Assembly (NCBI RefSeq): GCF_001649575.2
Contig: NC_051450.1
Coordinates: 13,275,717 to 13,339,716 of the forward strand
Direction: 5' to 3'
Origin: Kryptolebias marmoratus
Lineage: Eukaryota; Chordata; Actinopteri; Cyprinodontiformes; Rivulidae
Length of the DNA stretch: 64,000 nt
The first letter of the stretch is position 1, and each line of letters starts with the position of its first letter. The notes beneath the pieces were generated by a model. The model was not told the DNA's origin. It worked only from the letters and a program-made list of their open reading frames with translations, and made no database searches. This document shows, in pieces, positions 1 to 14,800 of this stretch. The translations under genes and the position numbers were made by a program.

Positions 1-2801
1 CGGTTTCTGTAGTTGACAAAAACGGCAACCTAGAAGAGGTGTGGGGAAAAAAGTTTTTAAAGCGAGTATTTTCTCTCTGGAGATGAAGTTTGCCTTTGTT
101 GTTTGATACGCCTCTGAAGCCCGTGACAAATGCCCTCGCATCAGAAATCTCACAACCAGAATACACAGGAAATAGCCTAGATATGGCGTTGTTGAGTGGG
201 AAAGGATTGTTTTTGAAAATAACATTTTTTCCACGCTATTGTCCCCTACCTCCAGGCCCGGAGCACATAATGGCAGACAATGTTTTGAGTTGATGCACCC
301 TGTGGACAGCCACAAACTGTGCAGCATTGGTTATAAACCGAATTATGAGTAATATTCAAGCTGTGACCGGCCTCAAATGTTGACTCATGCTGGAAAGTCT
401 AACACAGTAGAATACCTTAAGTTTGCTTTATGAAAACAATAATTTCCTGTATTTCACTGGGGATGAATGGCAACAACAAAGAGGAAAATTGTTTTATCAA
501 GCATTTTATGCAAGTTAATGCGTTGTGGCTCTGCTACACGCGTGTAAACACAAGTAGATTAGCTACATTCAGTATGTTACTGCTGCTGAATGCAGTGAAG
601 GAACTCATAATATTCTTTACATTTACATGACAGAAAACATTTATTTGTTTTTACTTTTTTCTCATAGACAAAATATCCACTTTAGGGGGAAATGTTACTA
701 ATAATAAACACTGTGGTGAAAAAATAGTAGGTCCAAATTGAGTTAAAAAAAAAAAAATTGTTCACATTAAATAAATAATCCCATTTTCAACTAAAAGTAT
801 TTTGTTTCTGAGAATATGTTCTTCATCACTGCCTGTATTGACCAACTCTTTTTGTCTAATTGGATTACTACTGGCAGCTCCTAATAGCTGCTTTTCCATT
901 CAGCTGATTTTTATCTGCGTTTAAAATGCTGAATTAACGTGTGGAAAACACTGGGTCAATTCTAATATATTAAAACAAAAGAAGAGAAATAGTTTCTGTG
1001 GTAGGGGAAGCTGGAAATCTTGGTAAATCCTGGTATTTAAGTGTAAACGGGTGTAATGAACAAATGATTTTGCACACAGGCCTAAAACACTGGCTTGTTG
1101 CTGATTATATTTATTTAAAAGTCTCCGTTTTAGAGTTTCAATCACAGACTTTTATTCACCTATTTTACATTTAATTCTTTCCATTTCGATCGTTTCTTCT
1201 TCAGTCTGCTGAAGAATTATTGTTAAACAGCCAGCTCCTTAAAGACAGAGGTCAGCCAATGCAGATCTTTAGAGATCAGGGCAGCTGATGGCCAATATAC
1301 AACTCAAAACATGCACAGGCAAGGCCAATAACAGATTTTAATTTTTTTTTTAAATGGTCAGTTATTTAGTTGGACGATTAATTGGCCTACTTCTACCTAT
1401 AATCATGTAACAGCAGTAGATGGAAATGCATACATTACGAGTTTTAGTTGAGATAGATTGGTTTGGAAGTCAGTGAATTAATGAAAGAATGTCAAACCAG
1501 TGGAAACAATGAAAACTGTATCGCTTATTTTATCACCTCCTTATGAGCTCACGCTTATGGAAGAAGTAAAACAGACTTGTGTGTAAAGAGATTTTCTGTT
1601 TGTTTTCTGGTTATTACATAGAAAAAGGAAAAAAAAAATAATAATGATTTTCTGTGTGCCCGTTACACTTGGGTCACAAAATTGTACACGGCAGATGTGA
1701 CATAAGAATTTATCACCAGCTGCTCCTGTTTGGCCAAGGTTTTCAGACAAGGTGAGCCTGAGGAGACGCGTTTTTCTCAGTCCTGCTGGCACCATTGATC
1801 AGGATTTCTGCTGCCTCCTAAATAAACTGCAAAGTTGTTGGCATCTACTTATGTTTTGGGGATAAACTTTTTTTAAGGTAGACACCTACAGTATTACCTA
1901 TTGATTTTAATAGTGATGCACCAATCAGACTGGTGAAGAATTGGATTTTTAAATTTTTTTTCCTGGTCAGTGAATGCAACATAGCTAAGTAGCAGTCGAG
2001 AAGCCAACATTTATTGTGGTCCATGAACTGAGCACTGGTAATAGCACGCCTTGGATATGGAAGCTTTTACTGAGAGTTAGACATTTGTACAAATTGTAAG
2101 GTGTTGAAAAATAAAGTCAGAGGAAGGAGGTGTAAGGAGCTACGAAAAAGAAACGATGATTTTCTGCTCAGAAATGTCTGCAGCCCATTGTGCCATTGGT
2201 GCCTTTTTTTTTCTTTTTGAGAAAACTCTTTTTTTATTTAATTAAAAAAAAAAACTGTAAATATTTTATCATCAACACACAATCAGATTTTCAATTCAAA
2301 ATAGATTAAGAAATAAAAAGCATTCTGTGTGCTGGTAATTATAGTTCTTGGACTGAAAATGTCCAAATCCGAAACGGCGTTTCTGTTCGTATCTGAACAA
2401 AAAATCGAAAATCTGAACTCTGTGTCCGCTGTATGTTTTAGACTTTATTCCCAGTGTAGTCTGTATTTGCCTGTACATTAGATTTTATACAGGTAAATGG
2501 AGAATGCAGTGATGATTTTACCAAAAAAAAACCGGGCTGTATGTTTAATTTGTGACAAAAAATGACACCAGTGAGCAAACAAGTTAAAATTCAGAGGCTG
2601 CATTCTTGCGTCGGTTCATCTCTAATATTATTATTATTATTATTTTTAAAAACAACATACTATCTGACAACATGCTGCTTATTTCATCTCACTGCATGGA
2701 GGATTTTAGCCGGAGCTTTCCAAACTTTTGGAGGTGACTCTGTTGTAATGACCTCCTTTAAGAACGCGCTCTGATGAGAGCCCGTCTTTTGTCACAACCA
2801 G
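1..2801. other. VPS41 first intron and/or upstream sequence, no gene seen
   Basis: No coding exon could be recognised here. The first visible VPS41 exon begins at 2802 with an acidic stretch (EEDTSEEEPK). Human VPS41 has about twenty residues before this point, so the start exon should lie to the left of the window or be too small to see. The region is AT-rich with homopolymer runs and an ATT microsatellite near 2621-2644. Short open frames here have no similarity that I recognise. Confidence 0.6.
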
Positions 2802-5800
2802 GAGGAGGACACCAGCGAGGAGGAGCCCAAGCTGAAGTACGAGAGGCTCTCCAACGGGGTGACTGAGATCCTCCAGAACGACGCGGCCAGCTGCATGACC
2901 GTCCATGACAAGGTAAAGGTGATAATCCAGCACCTGAGAGATGCCATCTTCAGAGTTGGTTTTCATCCTTTCTGCTCAACCTGTTAAGGCAGCTCATTCT
3001 TTTCTCACCTTCCTGTGCTTTTCCCTCTAAGGGAGGTGCATCAGAAGGCACTATTGTCTTTTCTTCTTTTTCTTCCCACTCTTGCGTATTTTCCCCTCCT
3101 GTTTGCTGGATGTTGATATTTTTAAAGGGGGCTGCTCTCGGCATGATGTTTAATCGTCGTGGCACCAGCAGCACACTTGCACGCCTGAGCAGAGCAAAAG
3201 TCATACCCGCTCACGTCTCCTCACCTGATGTTTTATTAACCACAATTGATTTTCATTTATTTATTTGTTCTTTAGGGATCTGGTTCCTTTCTTTCTTTTT
3301 TTTTTTTTTTTTTTTTTTTTTTCCTCTAAACATACACCGAGCAACAGAGAGAGAGTCTGTTTTCCCAAAATGATAAAATTGATCCGACTGTCTTTCCTTT
3401 TTTTTTCTAATTTCTGTTTACGTACCTTCAGCCATCCGGCTACATGTGGTCACACCACCGCACCCCCCCACCGCTGTGACAAACTCCTACAACCTTAAAG
3501 CCCCCCGGCAGCACACACTGCCCTTCTGTTGCCTCATATTTTAAGTGTCTGAATTGGAATTTCATTTGAACAATTCCATCCCGATAAATCCTTTTTAAAA
3601 GTCGCTCCGCCTCACAAGGTTGAACCTTTTATTTATTTATTTTTGGTTATTTTATTTTGGGGAGATTGCAGGGGGCTCTGTCTGACATGCTCAGCTGTGC
3701 CTGTAAATATAAGCATTTCATTATAGACTGCACTGAAGCATGGTGGGCTCGCCGCACATCCACATGCTGGTCGAGGAGGGAGGGGGATTAAGGAGGAGGG
3801 CACGGAGCAAGGAGCTGGGGTGGAGGAACACACACTTAATCTAATGCTAGGAGCCCCCGGTTTCTATAATTTTTTTGTCCCTGTGGACCCACACACATAC
3901 ACGCGCCCTTCTGCTCAAGCACAAAACACAGAAACCAGTTGCTGTGCAGTAAAAAAAAAATCACCAGTGTGTGCTTGGAAAGAAGGTGATTGGGTTGCAA
4001 TGGGAGGATAGGAAGAAGTCAGATGTAGAGTGCATTTATTATGCTTAAGCATTTTAATTTGAGAGGGGAAAAATGCCATTTCACACTGTCTGCTTTAATA
4101 AATAGGGCTTTTCCACCCTCCTGCAATTTCACAGTTTTGCCCCCAAGCCCACCCAATCCCCACTCTGTCCGTGTTCCAGGAAATATATTTTTTTTATCCC
4201 CTTCTGCAGTCTTCATGAACACCCGTTATTTGATTTGATTTGATTTATTTATTTATTTAAAACAAAATTTTGACTTCTGTATCTTCTGCTTTTAATTTAT
4301 CTGTGTTTCCTTTCAGTTTCTTGCCCTGGGGACCCATTTTGGAAAAGTTTTCCTGCTGGACATTCAAGGAAATATCACCCAGAAGTTTGAAATTGTGAGT
4401 GATGTTTACTTGTACATTTAGTACACTGTTATTTTGTTGTTGTTGTTAACTGAGAAAACAAACATGATAAACAACCCTTTACAACCCTAATCCCCCCTCC
4501 CCCCCCCAAAAAAAAAACCCAAATAAATAAAAATTTACAAATCTCATAAACCCTTACATATAACAAAGAAATTTCATGGAAAAACAAGATCTTTTTCAAT
4601 TTTATGAAAGCAACACATCCCAAAAAAAGAAAAGACAGAGGCAACAAAAAGCTGTAAAAGTACAAGTGCAATTTCTTATTTTCAACATTTGATAAGTTTA
4701 CTTTGTTCCAATATAATATGGGATCAAATCTTAACGTTCTGTTTTTATTTACATTTTACTCAACATCCCAGCCTTTTTGGATATGGGATGGTAAAATAGA
4801 ACAAGTAGTTGACTTTACTTGTCTTCACTGCTTGAATGTTTTTTATTTTTTTATTGTTAGTAACATTTCTTGTTTGCAAAAAGTGATACCTTTTGGATAA
4901 GGACATCTCAAATATAACGCTGCATTCAAGGTTTTGGAAACGAGTGAAGTCCTCACAACCTGTTCCATTTTGGATACACACAGCCATCTCAGAAGTTGAA
5001 AAAAAAAAAATTATAATATAATATTTTGTTGAACAGCTGTGAGGTTTGTTTTACTTTTTACACAGATTGTATGGCAAAAATTCACTGTTTTGGGCAACTT
5101 TTACGTAGCTGTTTGCTTAAGTGAAAGTACAGTCACTGCGGTCTAATACAGGTAAGATGCTGACTACTGAAATGTACAAAATCTAACTTTAAAATTAAAA
5201 ATAAGCAAAATAACTTTTAAAATGGGAGTCTGTATGCTTCTGCTTACGTTGTCCACTCAAAGTGTTCAGTGAAAAAACTGCAGGTCGAGCCTTGGTTTCC
5301 ATTTCTGCAGGAATAATATCGTCAGGATTATAATTTTTCAGATTCTACAACAATCCAGATCCCTTGTAACGAAACAACTCGCCCTCCTCTCAAGTTGTTT
5401 TGTTGCTGTTGTGTTTCAGTGACTCAAACTCTTCTGGCCTCACTCCAAAGCACTTTAGAAAAAGGCTTAAAACTAACCCAAACATTGACATTCTGTTTGT
5501 GCAACACAAAAAAAAGCACAGTGAGCAGGACTTCTAGTTGCGTCAACAGATATTTTGGCGCCCTTAAGGAAGTTTTCACCCTCTAATTTCTAGCCAGAGA
5601 TTCTGTCGCATGTCTGATTTGGTCCCACTGTTACGTTTTCTCTATACGTTTTCAGGAGGGAATCAACTCTAAACTGTAATTTAATTTGCAAGTCAAAAGT
5701 CGGTAATCAGGGCTGATTTGCTCAGAGCACAAAGTCGCTAGTTTTACGTTACCGTACTTGCGCTCATGCTGAGGGTGCTGATTCAAGTGCGTCTCGCCCA

Positions 5801-8800
5801 AAACAACCAGAGACGGGTTTTTAGTTGTATCCTGAAAGAAACGCAGCCACGTGCAGCCATGTTTCAGAAATCTGAGACTACTTATCTGTAGAAATTAGGA
5901 ATTAAAGCAATATTCTGAGCAACTTTGAGACTTTTCTTTTACCTAAAAGCATCAGAAGTTGATAAATTTGAACATTTTTAGTGATAATATTGTTCTTGCA
6001 TTAACAGTTTAATATGAGGTGACAAAACCATTAAGCACTCACATTTTCTTTGCCCACCACTGAAAAGTAAAAGCGGACAAATAATGTTTTCCCCCTTGAA
6101 ATTTGAATGAATCTTTTAGGAAATAACCACTGGATGTAACTCAACTGATTAACCTTTAAAGCCAACCCAATTCAAGATGGCTGCCACGATCAACTGACCT
6201 TTGAAAACACCAAAATGGCTACAGTTCAGTCAGTTTTACAGCTACTGAGCTAAAATCTGATGAGGTAGTGGCTGAGAGTCGTTCACATCTTTCAATATCG
6301 TATGAGATTGTTGAGAAGGTTTTCCAAGTTTTGGCCAAAATCAGCAACAACTCATTTCTTGATCTAAGCTGATCTTGGTGTAAAAATCTGAAAATAAAGG
6401 CGCCAGGGGTATGCATTCCTTTAAGGAATTGATTTTCTCCAGTTCTTACTGCTATTTCACTCAGTTTTGTTAAAATGTCAATTAGCCACACATTGTCTTT
6501 TAAAATAAAATTCTCCTCCTGAAAAAAAAAGAAAAACAAACAACGATGATGCTGTGTTTCTGCAGAGTTCAGTGAAGATCAACCAGATCAGTCTGGACGA
6601 GAGTGGAGAGCATGTGGGCATCTGCTCCGAGGATGGGAAGGTGAGATCTGTCCACTCGTCAGTGCTTCAAATCGGGAGGTTTCATCTTTCCTAATTCATA
6701 GAAAACTTATCAGCCTCGAACTTCATGCTAATGATTTGGAAGCTCAGGCATTTAGGAGTGAATTTTTAAAAGGCTCTTCTTCCATATTCGGCGCATTAAA
6801 TCTAGAGTTTTATCTCCACCAAATCAACACATAAACCCACTTTTTTTTTTTTTTTCCCCTGTGATGTTAAAATTTATAAAAAGCTTGTAACAATTTTGAA
6901 GAGCGGGTTAAAGGATTGTACTCAGATCCGTTCAGCTGTCAGTCACCCTCTCCGTGTTCCTGCTGTTATCTTGTCTCTTCTCATCATTACCACCATCCTT
7001 CATGGATTTTGCAGTCAAGATATGCTCTGTGATATGCACCCCCACCCCCCCCTTCTTACTTCCAGCGCTGTGATAGCAAAAAACAAGATCTTGTCGCTAC
7101 AAAAAAAAAAAAAAAAAATGGAGCAGACAATTAAAGCCAATGCTACAGTCGCCTTCATAGATTCAGTTTGCTGTTAATCCTTTGAAATCTAACTTAATCC
7201 TTAATTACTGATGTGAAAAAAAGAGATGCTATCAGAGTTTTATAATGTTCACTCATCTTTTTAGGCTTTCAGATAAAAAAGAAGTGGATGTCATGTACTG
7301 CAGTGTAGCTAAAACCGAAGCTGTGGTCAAGTCTAAGATTAGGACTTCTGTTCTAAAGCCTGCAGGGTTAAAAAAAAAATCAACTTGTCCACTAATTGGT
7401 AACCCAGAGGAGAAGTAGGGAGCCAATCAAAGTCTTTTCGGACCCCACTTTTCCCCCGCTGGCCTCAGATAGTTGCAGAGGCAGCAATTAAAGGAGGAAT
7501 TTCCAGTTATTCACCTTTTCTTTCTGTTCTGCTGCCTCGTCTCCGTTTCAGGTTCAAGTGTTCGGCCTTTACACGAGAGAGGGCTTCCATGAGAACTTCG
7601 ACTGTCCCATCAAAGTAGGTTTTTTTTGCCCCAATTTGCAATTTGTTGGGGTTTATTATATATGTGCTGTGGAATAAAATGTACTTTTCTAAACAGTGAG
7701 ATCCTCCTCTATTCTTCTCTTTTTTTTTTGTAGGCAGTTGCATTACACCCTCAATTCAGCAGATCAAACTACAAGCAGTTTGTCACTGGGGGCAACAAGG
7801 TAGGTTCGAACGTTTTTTTTTTTTTTTTTTTTTCCCCACCTTCGCGCAGTCATCATTATATACAGTTTTCGGCATTTATAGAAATTTCCTGCCGCAATAA
7901 ATCCCCCCCCTGATTGTGTCCGGGTGAAACCGATTCCTGTTAAAGCGAAGTCACTTTGGCTCGGCTGAAGGCGAAACTCGGGCCTTTTGTCTCCGCTGAA
8001 AGGCTCTTAGTTTTTCTGTCTCGTTGCTGGAGTGCTCTCGGCCGAGCTGCCCATTTTCACAAAGTGCTATTCTCTCAACGATGTTTCAAAAGCAATGCTT
8101 TACAGGCACGGCAAATAGACGCCATTATAACGGAGGTGCGTCGTCTCCAGATTTTCAGACACATATAGTGATCTCTTTGGGAAGCATCTATAAGGTGAAA
8201 TGAATTTAGACATTAGATTTGTCTTTTTTAGCTTTCAGAAATAATCATTGAGAGTACTATAAACTGCACTGATGTGCCGTCATTGCACATAAATAAGGTA
8301 TGATGACATATCTACAAAAGTGGGAGGACAAACTTTCTCTGTAAAACTCCATTCTTAGTGTTACTCTGCCATTTTCTGTGAATTGGTGCTGATTCCTCTC
8401 TGTTCCATGTTGTGAAGGCCTCCGCGAGGTGCCTGTGATGAAAATCAATAAGCTTCAACGGGAGCCACATCCTGTCAAAGGAAATTCAATTTTGTCTCCC
8501 CAGTTTCTTTTGTCGCATCATCTCTTTGTAGAGCAAACTGTTTATTAACATAGCCCAAATGCTGAATTAAAGGGCCTTCGTCGGTTATATTAGGCACTTT
8601 TTTTGGGTGTGGGGGGGGGGTGCTTTTTGACCAACGTTTTGTAGAAAGGATAATAACAACGCAAGGAATGCAAAGAAAGGCAAGGAGCTACAGATGAAGT
8701 CAACGCGATGCCAGAAATTCCTCACACTTATCACATCTTTGTGTAAAAAAGAGATGCTAAAAACATGAAAACATACTTTCACCCCATATTCTTTACCATC

Positions 8801-11800
8801 TCCAGTGTGCCCAATAACGTGCAACCTAAAGAAGCTCGAAGCATCAACGATGATGAGAAGGGAGTGAATTCGGGTTCTTAATGCAGCACATTTCTCTTAT
8901 GGCCTCCACATCATCTTCTCCTTATATATTTTGTCAGCCATGTGTGGCTCTTAAAATGACTTCTTCCATCAGTGAAGCTTCATCAGAGTCAAATGAACAG
9001 ATTATCTGAATTTTCTGTGTGCTGAAATGTTCCAAAGTGAAATCAGGTCTGTGTAGAAGGAAGATGTCATTATTCGCTGTTTGAGTTGGATTTTTAAAGA
9101 CTTCTATGTCCACTTAAAACACCCGGCCCCTGTTAGATCAGAGCTAAATGCTGTTTATCTACTGCCCTCTGTAGGCCCCTTTCCCGTACTGCACCCCGAG
9201 TTGCCGCTTCTGATTCAATGTTTTCTTCTTTCAAGCTGCTCCTGTATGAAAAGAACTGGTTGAATCGCTGGAAGACGCTGGTTGTGCACGAAGGAGAGGG
9301 AACGATCACGAACGTCCAGTGGAGAGCTAACCTGATCGCCTGGGCCAACAAGCTGGTGAGTGACCGGCCAGGCTGTACCTTCAGTGCTGACTGTGAAATC
9401 GCTTATGTTTTGTTTCTTTTTTGTTTTAGGGAGTAAAAATCTTTGACATGACCACGAAGCAGCGGATCACCAACGTGTTGAGGGATGACGCCACCCTAAG
9501 GCCTGACATGTACCCCTGCAGTCTGTGTTGGAAAGACGACACAACGCTCATTGTCGGCTGGGGTACCTCCATTAAGGTTCGGTTCTTGTTCCTTTCAACT
9601 ATTTTTACAAGTTGTACCAAGTCTTAAAAGTCATCTTCTTATTTTTTTTCCCCTTAGATTTGTGTCGTGAAAGAGCGAAATCCTACAGAAATAAGAGATT
9701 TGCCCAGCCGCTATGTGGAAATAGGTAAAAATCACACCACTCCTCAGCAAGAAACACATTTTGTCTTCAAGATTTGTACAAAAATCCTTGTATTTTCCAT
9801 ATTTTGTTACAATATACCCTGTAGGAAGAGTACAGGGCGACTGTAGCAGAGGACAGAGCTTTACATTTAAAAAATGATCATCACAATAATGCTCTTATTA
9901 GGCTCAAACAGGCATGTGAATGTGTGTCCAATCACAATCTGGTCACCAACAAAAACACTGCAATAAAAACTTTAAAAAGTTAGACAAGGTGGTAAAAAGA
10001 CAAAGTAGAGGTTAGGGCATGGATGTTAGACACAAAACTTTCCTCTGAAGTTTGATTTGGTTTGATTTTTTTTCCCCCTTTTTTGGAAATTATCATTGTT
10101 TTACTGAGGACTTCAGCATCTGGGATGTATTTTGACATCCAGAGGCACAACTTGCCTCCAGACAGGTACTGTCTGTCTAACACCAAACATTGGCAGTCTA
10201 AAATAATGCAATTAGTTTAAAACATTGTGCTTTTATATGTAGATTTCTATACTGGTCATTTAACCTATCTATAATCATTTTTAAAATCTATTTATTTTTA
10301 TTTTCTTAGAGCAACAGTTCAGTCCCATATCTGTAAAGTCTTGACACTGATCAGTAATTCATTTAAAAAAACTAAATAGCATAACTTGAAAGAATGCATG
10401 TCCTGTTGCCTTGCATACCAGTTTTAGACAATGATCTGCTGTGCTTGGAGTGTGTGATGGAAATGACTTTTAGCTACTACCACAAGAAATCTTAGATCAA
10501 TACCTATAAAAATGACTGAGGTATAACCATTGTGTCATGGCGGTAGTCGATAACAAGTCAGATAAAAAGAAAAGGGTGAAGTAGAGGCATCAAATGTTTG
10601 AAATAAGTATACCGTGTCACCCTAAACCACCTAATATACTTTAATGTATCCTTTTACATCCTGCATTGTGTAAAATAGTTTGTTTCTTTCAGTTTCTGCA
10701 TTTGAGACGGAGTTTTTCATCTGTGGTTTGGCACCGCTTGTCGATCAGCTCGTCACTCTGTTCTTCGTGAAGGAGAACTCGGATCAGGAGGGAGCAGTGA
10801 TGCCGGTAAAGAGATCAAAGTTAACAAAAGTGCCGAAAATGAATGAACAAGTTGTTATGTGTGCATGCAGGACGAGGAGTTCGAAGCACGGCCTCGCCTC
10901 GACATCATCCAGCCTCTGCCCGAGAGCTGCGAGGAGATCTCCTCAGACGCTCTCACTGTTCGCTTCTTCCGAGACAATGAATGTAGAGACTACCGCCTCG
11001 GTGAGCTCATAAAAACCGCCCCCGGACAAATGTCACGGTGCCTTTTACTGCAGCCTGATTATATTATGCATCGACTATCAAATGTCAGCTGTAATGCGCC
11101 GCGCGCAGAGCCGTAAATGTATTTTCATTAACAGAGCATTCAGAGGGAGAGTCGCTCTTCTACATCATCAGTCCCAAAGACATCGTCGTGGCCAAAGAGC
11201 GAGACCAGGATGACCATATCGACTGGCTGCTCGAAAAGAAGAAATATGAGGTTTGGGTTGAACTGTTTTTTTTTTTTTTTTTTTTTTTTGAAATGCTGCT
11301 AAAGGTTACGGACGCCAATGTCGGAGTTTAATTTTGTGTCTGTGACAGGAGGCACTGATGGCTGCAGAGATCAGCTTCAAAAACATCAAGAGACACGACG
11401 TTCAGAAAATTGGAATGGCTTACATCAGTCACTTGTTGGAGACCGGAGACTACGACACCGCTGCCAGGTGAGTCCCGCATGACGGAGCACGGCTGTGTAA
11501 AATGGATCCGTAACGCAGAAATATTGTTCATCAGGTACATAATTCAGATCATCTTACAAGAAACTGCCAACGATTTTTTATTTTTTTTATCCAAATGTTC
11601 CTCTAAAAGAGCTAAAGTTCGTTCACTTACTTTGTCCAAATCTTTACACAATAAATGATGTGTTTTTATTTTTATTTAACTGGTCATTTAAAGCTATTTT
11701 TGCTTGTTTTGTTGTCACATTGTATAATGTTTCATGTAAAATGCAAGAATTTGCTCAATCTTCCATGTAAAAGTGACTTAAAACATTAAACTTTTACAAT

Positions 11801-14800
11801 AAAATCTGGCTTTAAAAAACCTATTGCACAGCTAAAACAATTATATTACATTTAGTTATTATTATGTTTTACAATTCCAATTTCTTATCTGTTAAAGTTT
11901 CAGTTTCTAAAAGAACTTGTCAATGTACAATATGCATATATACAAAATATATATAAAAGATCTGGAAAAACTAGTTCATGCACTTGAGCTAAATGCACAT
12001 TGTTCAACTTAAATGTTATTTTAGAGTGTTTTTGATTTTCCACATCAAAATCTCAATCTTAGTCCAATAGAAGTACTTTTGAAGGGGCTGAGGACATCAG
12101 TTCATGTGAGAAAAAGCACTAATATCCAAAAGTTAACACTGTATAAAGAAAAATGAGCTGAAATACTTCTGAAATGATGTGCAGGACTAATCAGTAGTTA
12201 CTGAAATCGATTACAAATATTGTTGCTCAGATGTATCACAAAAAGTACTGAAACCAAGGCGTCACAAAGTTCCACTCTTTTGTAAAAAATCAGATGTTTG
12301 AAGATGTAGAATTAGACAGTAATGTGAGAGGTGATGCTGATTTGACTGAATCAGCAACAACTATACAAAGTCAAAACACAGACTCTTTTAATTGCTCTTT
12401 AAATGATCTTTTTTTAATGCATTATTATTCTGTCCTGCAGGAAATGTCAAAAGGTTCTGGGAAAAAACATGGAGCTGTGGGAGAATGAAGTATACAGGTT
12501 TAAGACCATCGGGCAGCTGAAGGTAGATCTGAGGGGCTGTAGCTCAAGCAAAAACTAAATTTCAGGAAATATGACTGTTAATAAGGTGATTTGGTTATGA
12601 AATTACAATTACATCTCACAGTTTATCCCTGTAAAGTTCTCTTATTTTCAGTATTAGTGTCTATGTAGTTCCCATTTATCTAATTTCAGGCCATCAGTCA
12701 GTATTTACCAAGAGGAGATCTGCGTCTCAGACCGTCCATCTATGAAATGATCCTGCATGAATTTCTAAAAACTGACTACGAGGTAGTTCGTCTTTTCATA
12801 GTCTTTATTATCCGTGAGTTGCACAGAGTTGCAGAAATTGAAATCTTTGTCTTTTTTCTCTCCATAAAGGGTTTTGCCACGCTGATCCGGGAGTGGCCAG
12901 GGGAGCTTTACAACAACATGGCCATCGTTCAGGCCGTCAGCGATCACCTGAAGAAGGATCCCGCCAACAGCACACTGCTCACCACGCTGGCTGAGCTGTG
13001 AGTCCCTTAAGAGAGATTACAACAAAGTTCATGAAATACTGTGTGCATTATTTACACAGATTGTTATGAAATTTCTCATCTCCTGTTAATCTCGGCTTCA
13101 TGTTAAGTGGTTGAACTACTTGTTGGTGTCTCAGGTACACATATGACCAGAGGTACGACAGAGCCTTAGAAATCTACCTGAGACTGAGACATAAAGACGT
13201 CTACCAGCTGATCCACAAACACAACCTGTTCTCCTCCATAGAGGACAAGATCGTCCTCCTGATGGACTTTGATAAAGAGGTAAAAACAAATGTTGCTATA
13301 GACTGAAGCAGCAGGCAGTTTTATCGATTTAAGTAAAAAAAATGTACAATTTTGTGGTTTTAGAAAGCTGTGGACATGCTTCTCGACAATGAAGACAAGA
13401 TATCTGTAAGTGCACTTAGCTGTTTTATGTATTTTTTTTACTTTAATCCTAATAAAACGATGCTGACAACTGATTTCTTCTTGGCTCTTACAGATCGACA
13501 AGGTGGTGGAGGAACTGAACGGCAGGCCTGAGCTGCTGCATGTGGTGAGCTGAGTTAGAAGCTTTACCCGTTAAACTCGTATATTGGGTTGGTTAACCTT
13601 TCTCCCCTCTTTAGTACCTCCATAAACTGTTTAAGCGGGATCACCACAAAGGCCAGAAGTACCATGAGAGACAGATTGGTCTGTATGCTGAATATGACCG
13701 CCCAAACCTCCTGCCTTTCCTGAGGGATAGCACTCACTGCCCTCTTGAAAAGGTACACCCTACTACACGTCCAAGTTCTGAATAATCTGTAAATCCTCCA
13801 TCATTTTGTCTTACTTTAACTTTGTCGCCTCGCATTCAGGCTCTTGAGATTTGCCAGCAGAGGAACTTTGTGGAGGAGACCGTCTTCCTGCTCAGTAAGT
13901 ATTTAGGGATAAGCAGCTTTAACTTCTGGAAACGAGAAGATCTAATTCAGCTCTCTGCTCCCAGGCAGGATGGGAAACTGTAGACGAGCCCTGCAGATGA
14001 TCATGGAGGAGCTGGAGGACGTGGACAAAGCCATCGAGTTCGCTAAAGAGCAAGACGATGCAGAGCTGTGGGAGGACCTCATCTCCTACTCTATTGACAA
14101 GCCCCGTAAGGCGTCACATGACTCCAGACTTCATCTCAATATCGTAAACTCTCACGTCACGTCTCCTTCTGTTGTCTTTTGCAGCATTCATTACTGGCCT
14201 CCTCAACAATATTGGCACTCACGTTGATCCCATTCTGCTCATCAAACGCATCAAAGAGGGCATGGAGATCCCAAACCTCCGAGATTCACTGGTGAAAATC
14301 CTCCACGACTACAACCTGCAGGTCAGTGGAGTTCTCTTACAAAACAAGTTCTCAATATTTTCAGCATAAACAAAAACAACACATGTTTAAACACCAGCTT
14401 CTGTCTGATTTACAGATTAGGTGACCTTAACACTTAATAAGCCAATTTTTTTGTATTGTATTTTCTTTATTTTTCACTTTTTTGCAACAAATTCTTGATT
14501 CTGTTAAAAAAAGCCTTTTTTTTCTCCCTAAAATAGTTATTTAAAATCTTTGTAAATCTCATGGCAAAGTGCTATCCTTTATTACAAATATAATCAGTAT
14601 TGTTTTAATGTTTACACATTACTTTTTTATTTAAAATATTTCATTATCTGTACTTTGCACTGGCTGTAAACAACAATAAGGACTGACATGTTAAAGCTGG
14701 AGTTGATTTATTCTAATAGAACAGAAACTTTCTGTTTTACTGTTTTACAAACCAGCTTTTGTTTTTCGTCTCCAAGATCCTTTTGAGGGAAGGATGCAAG

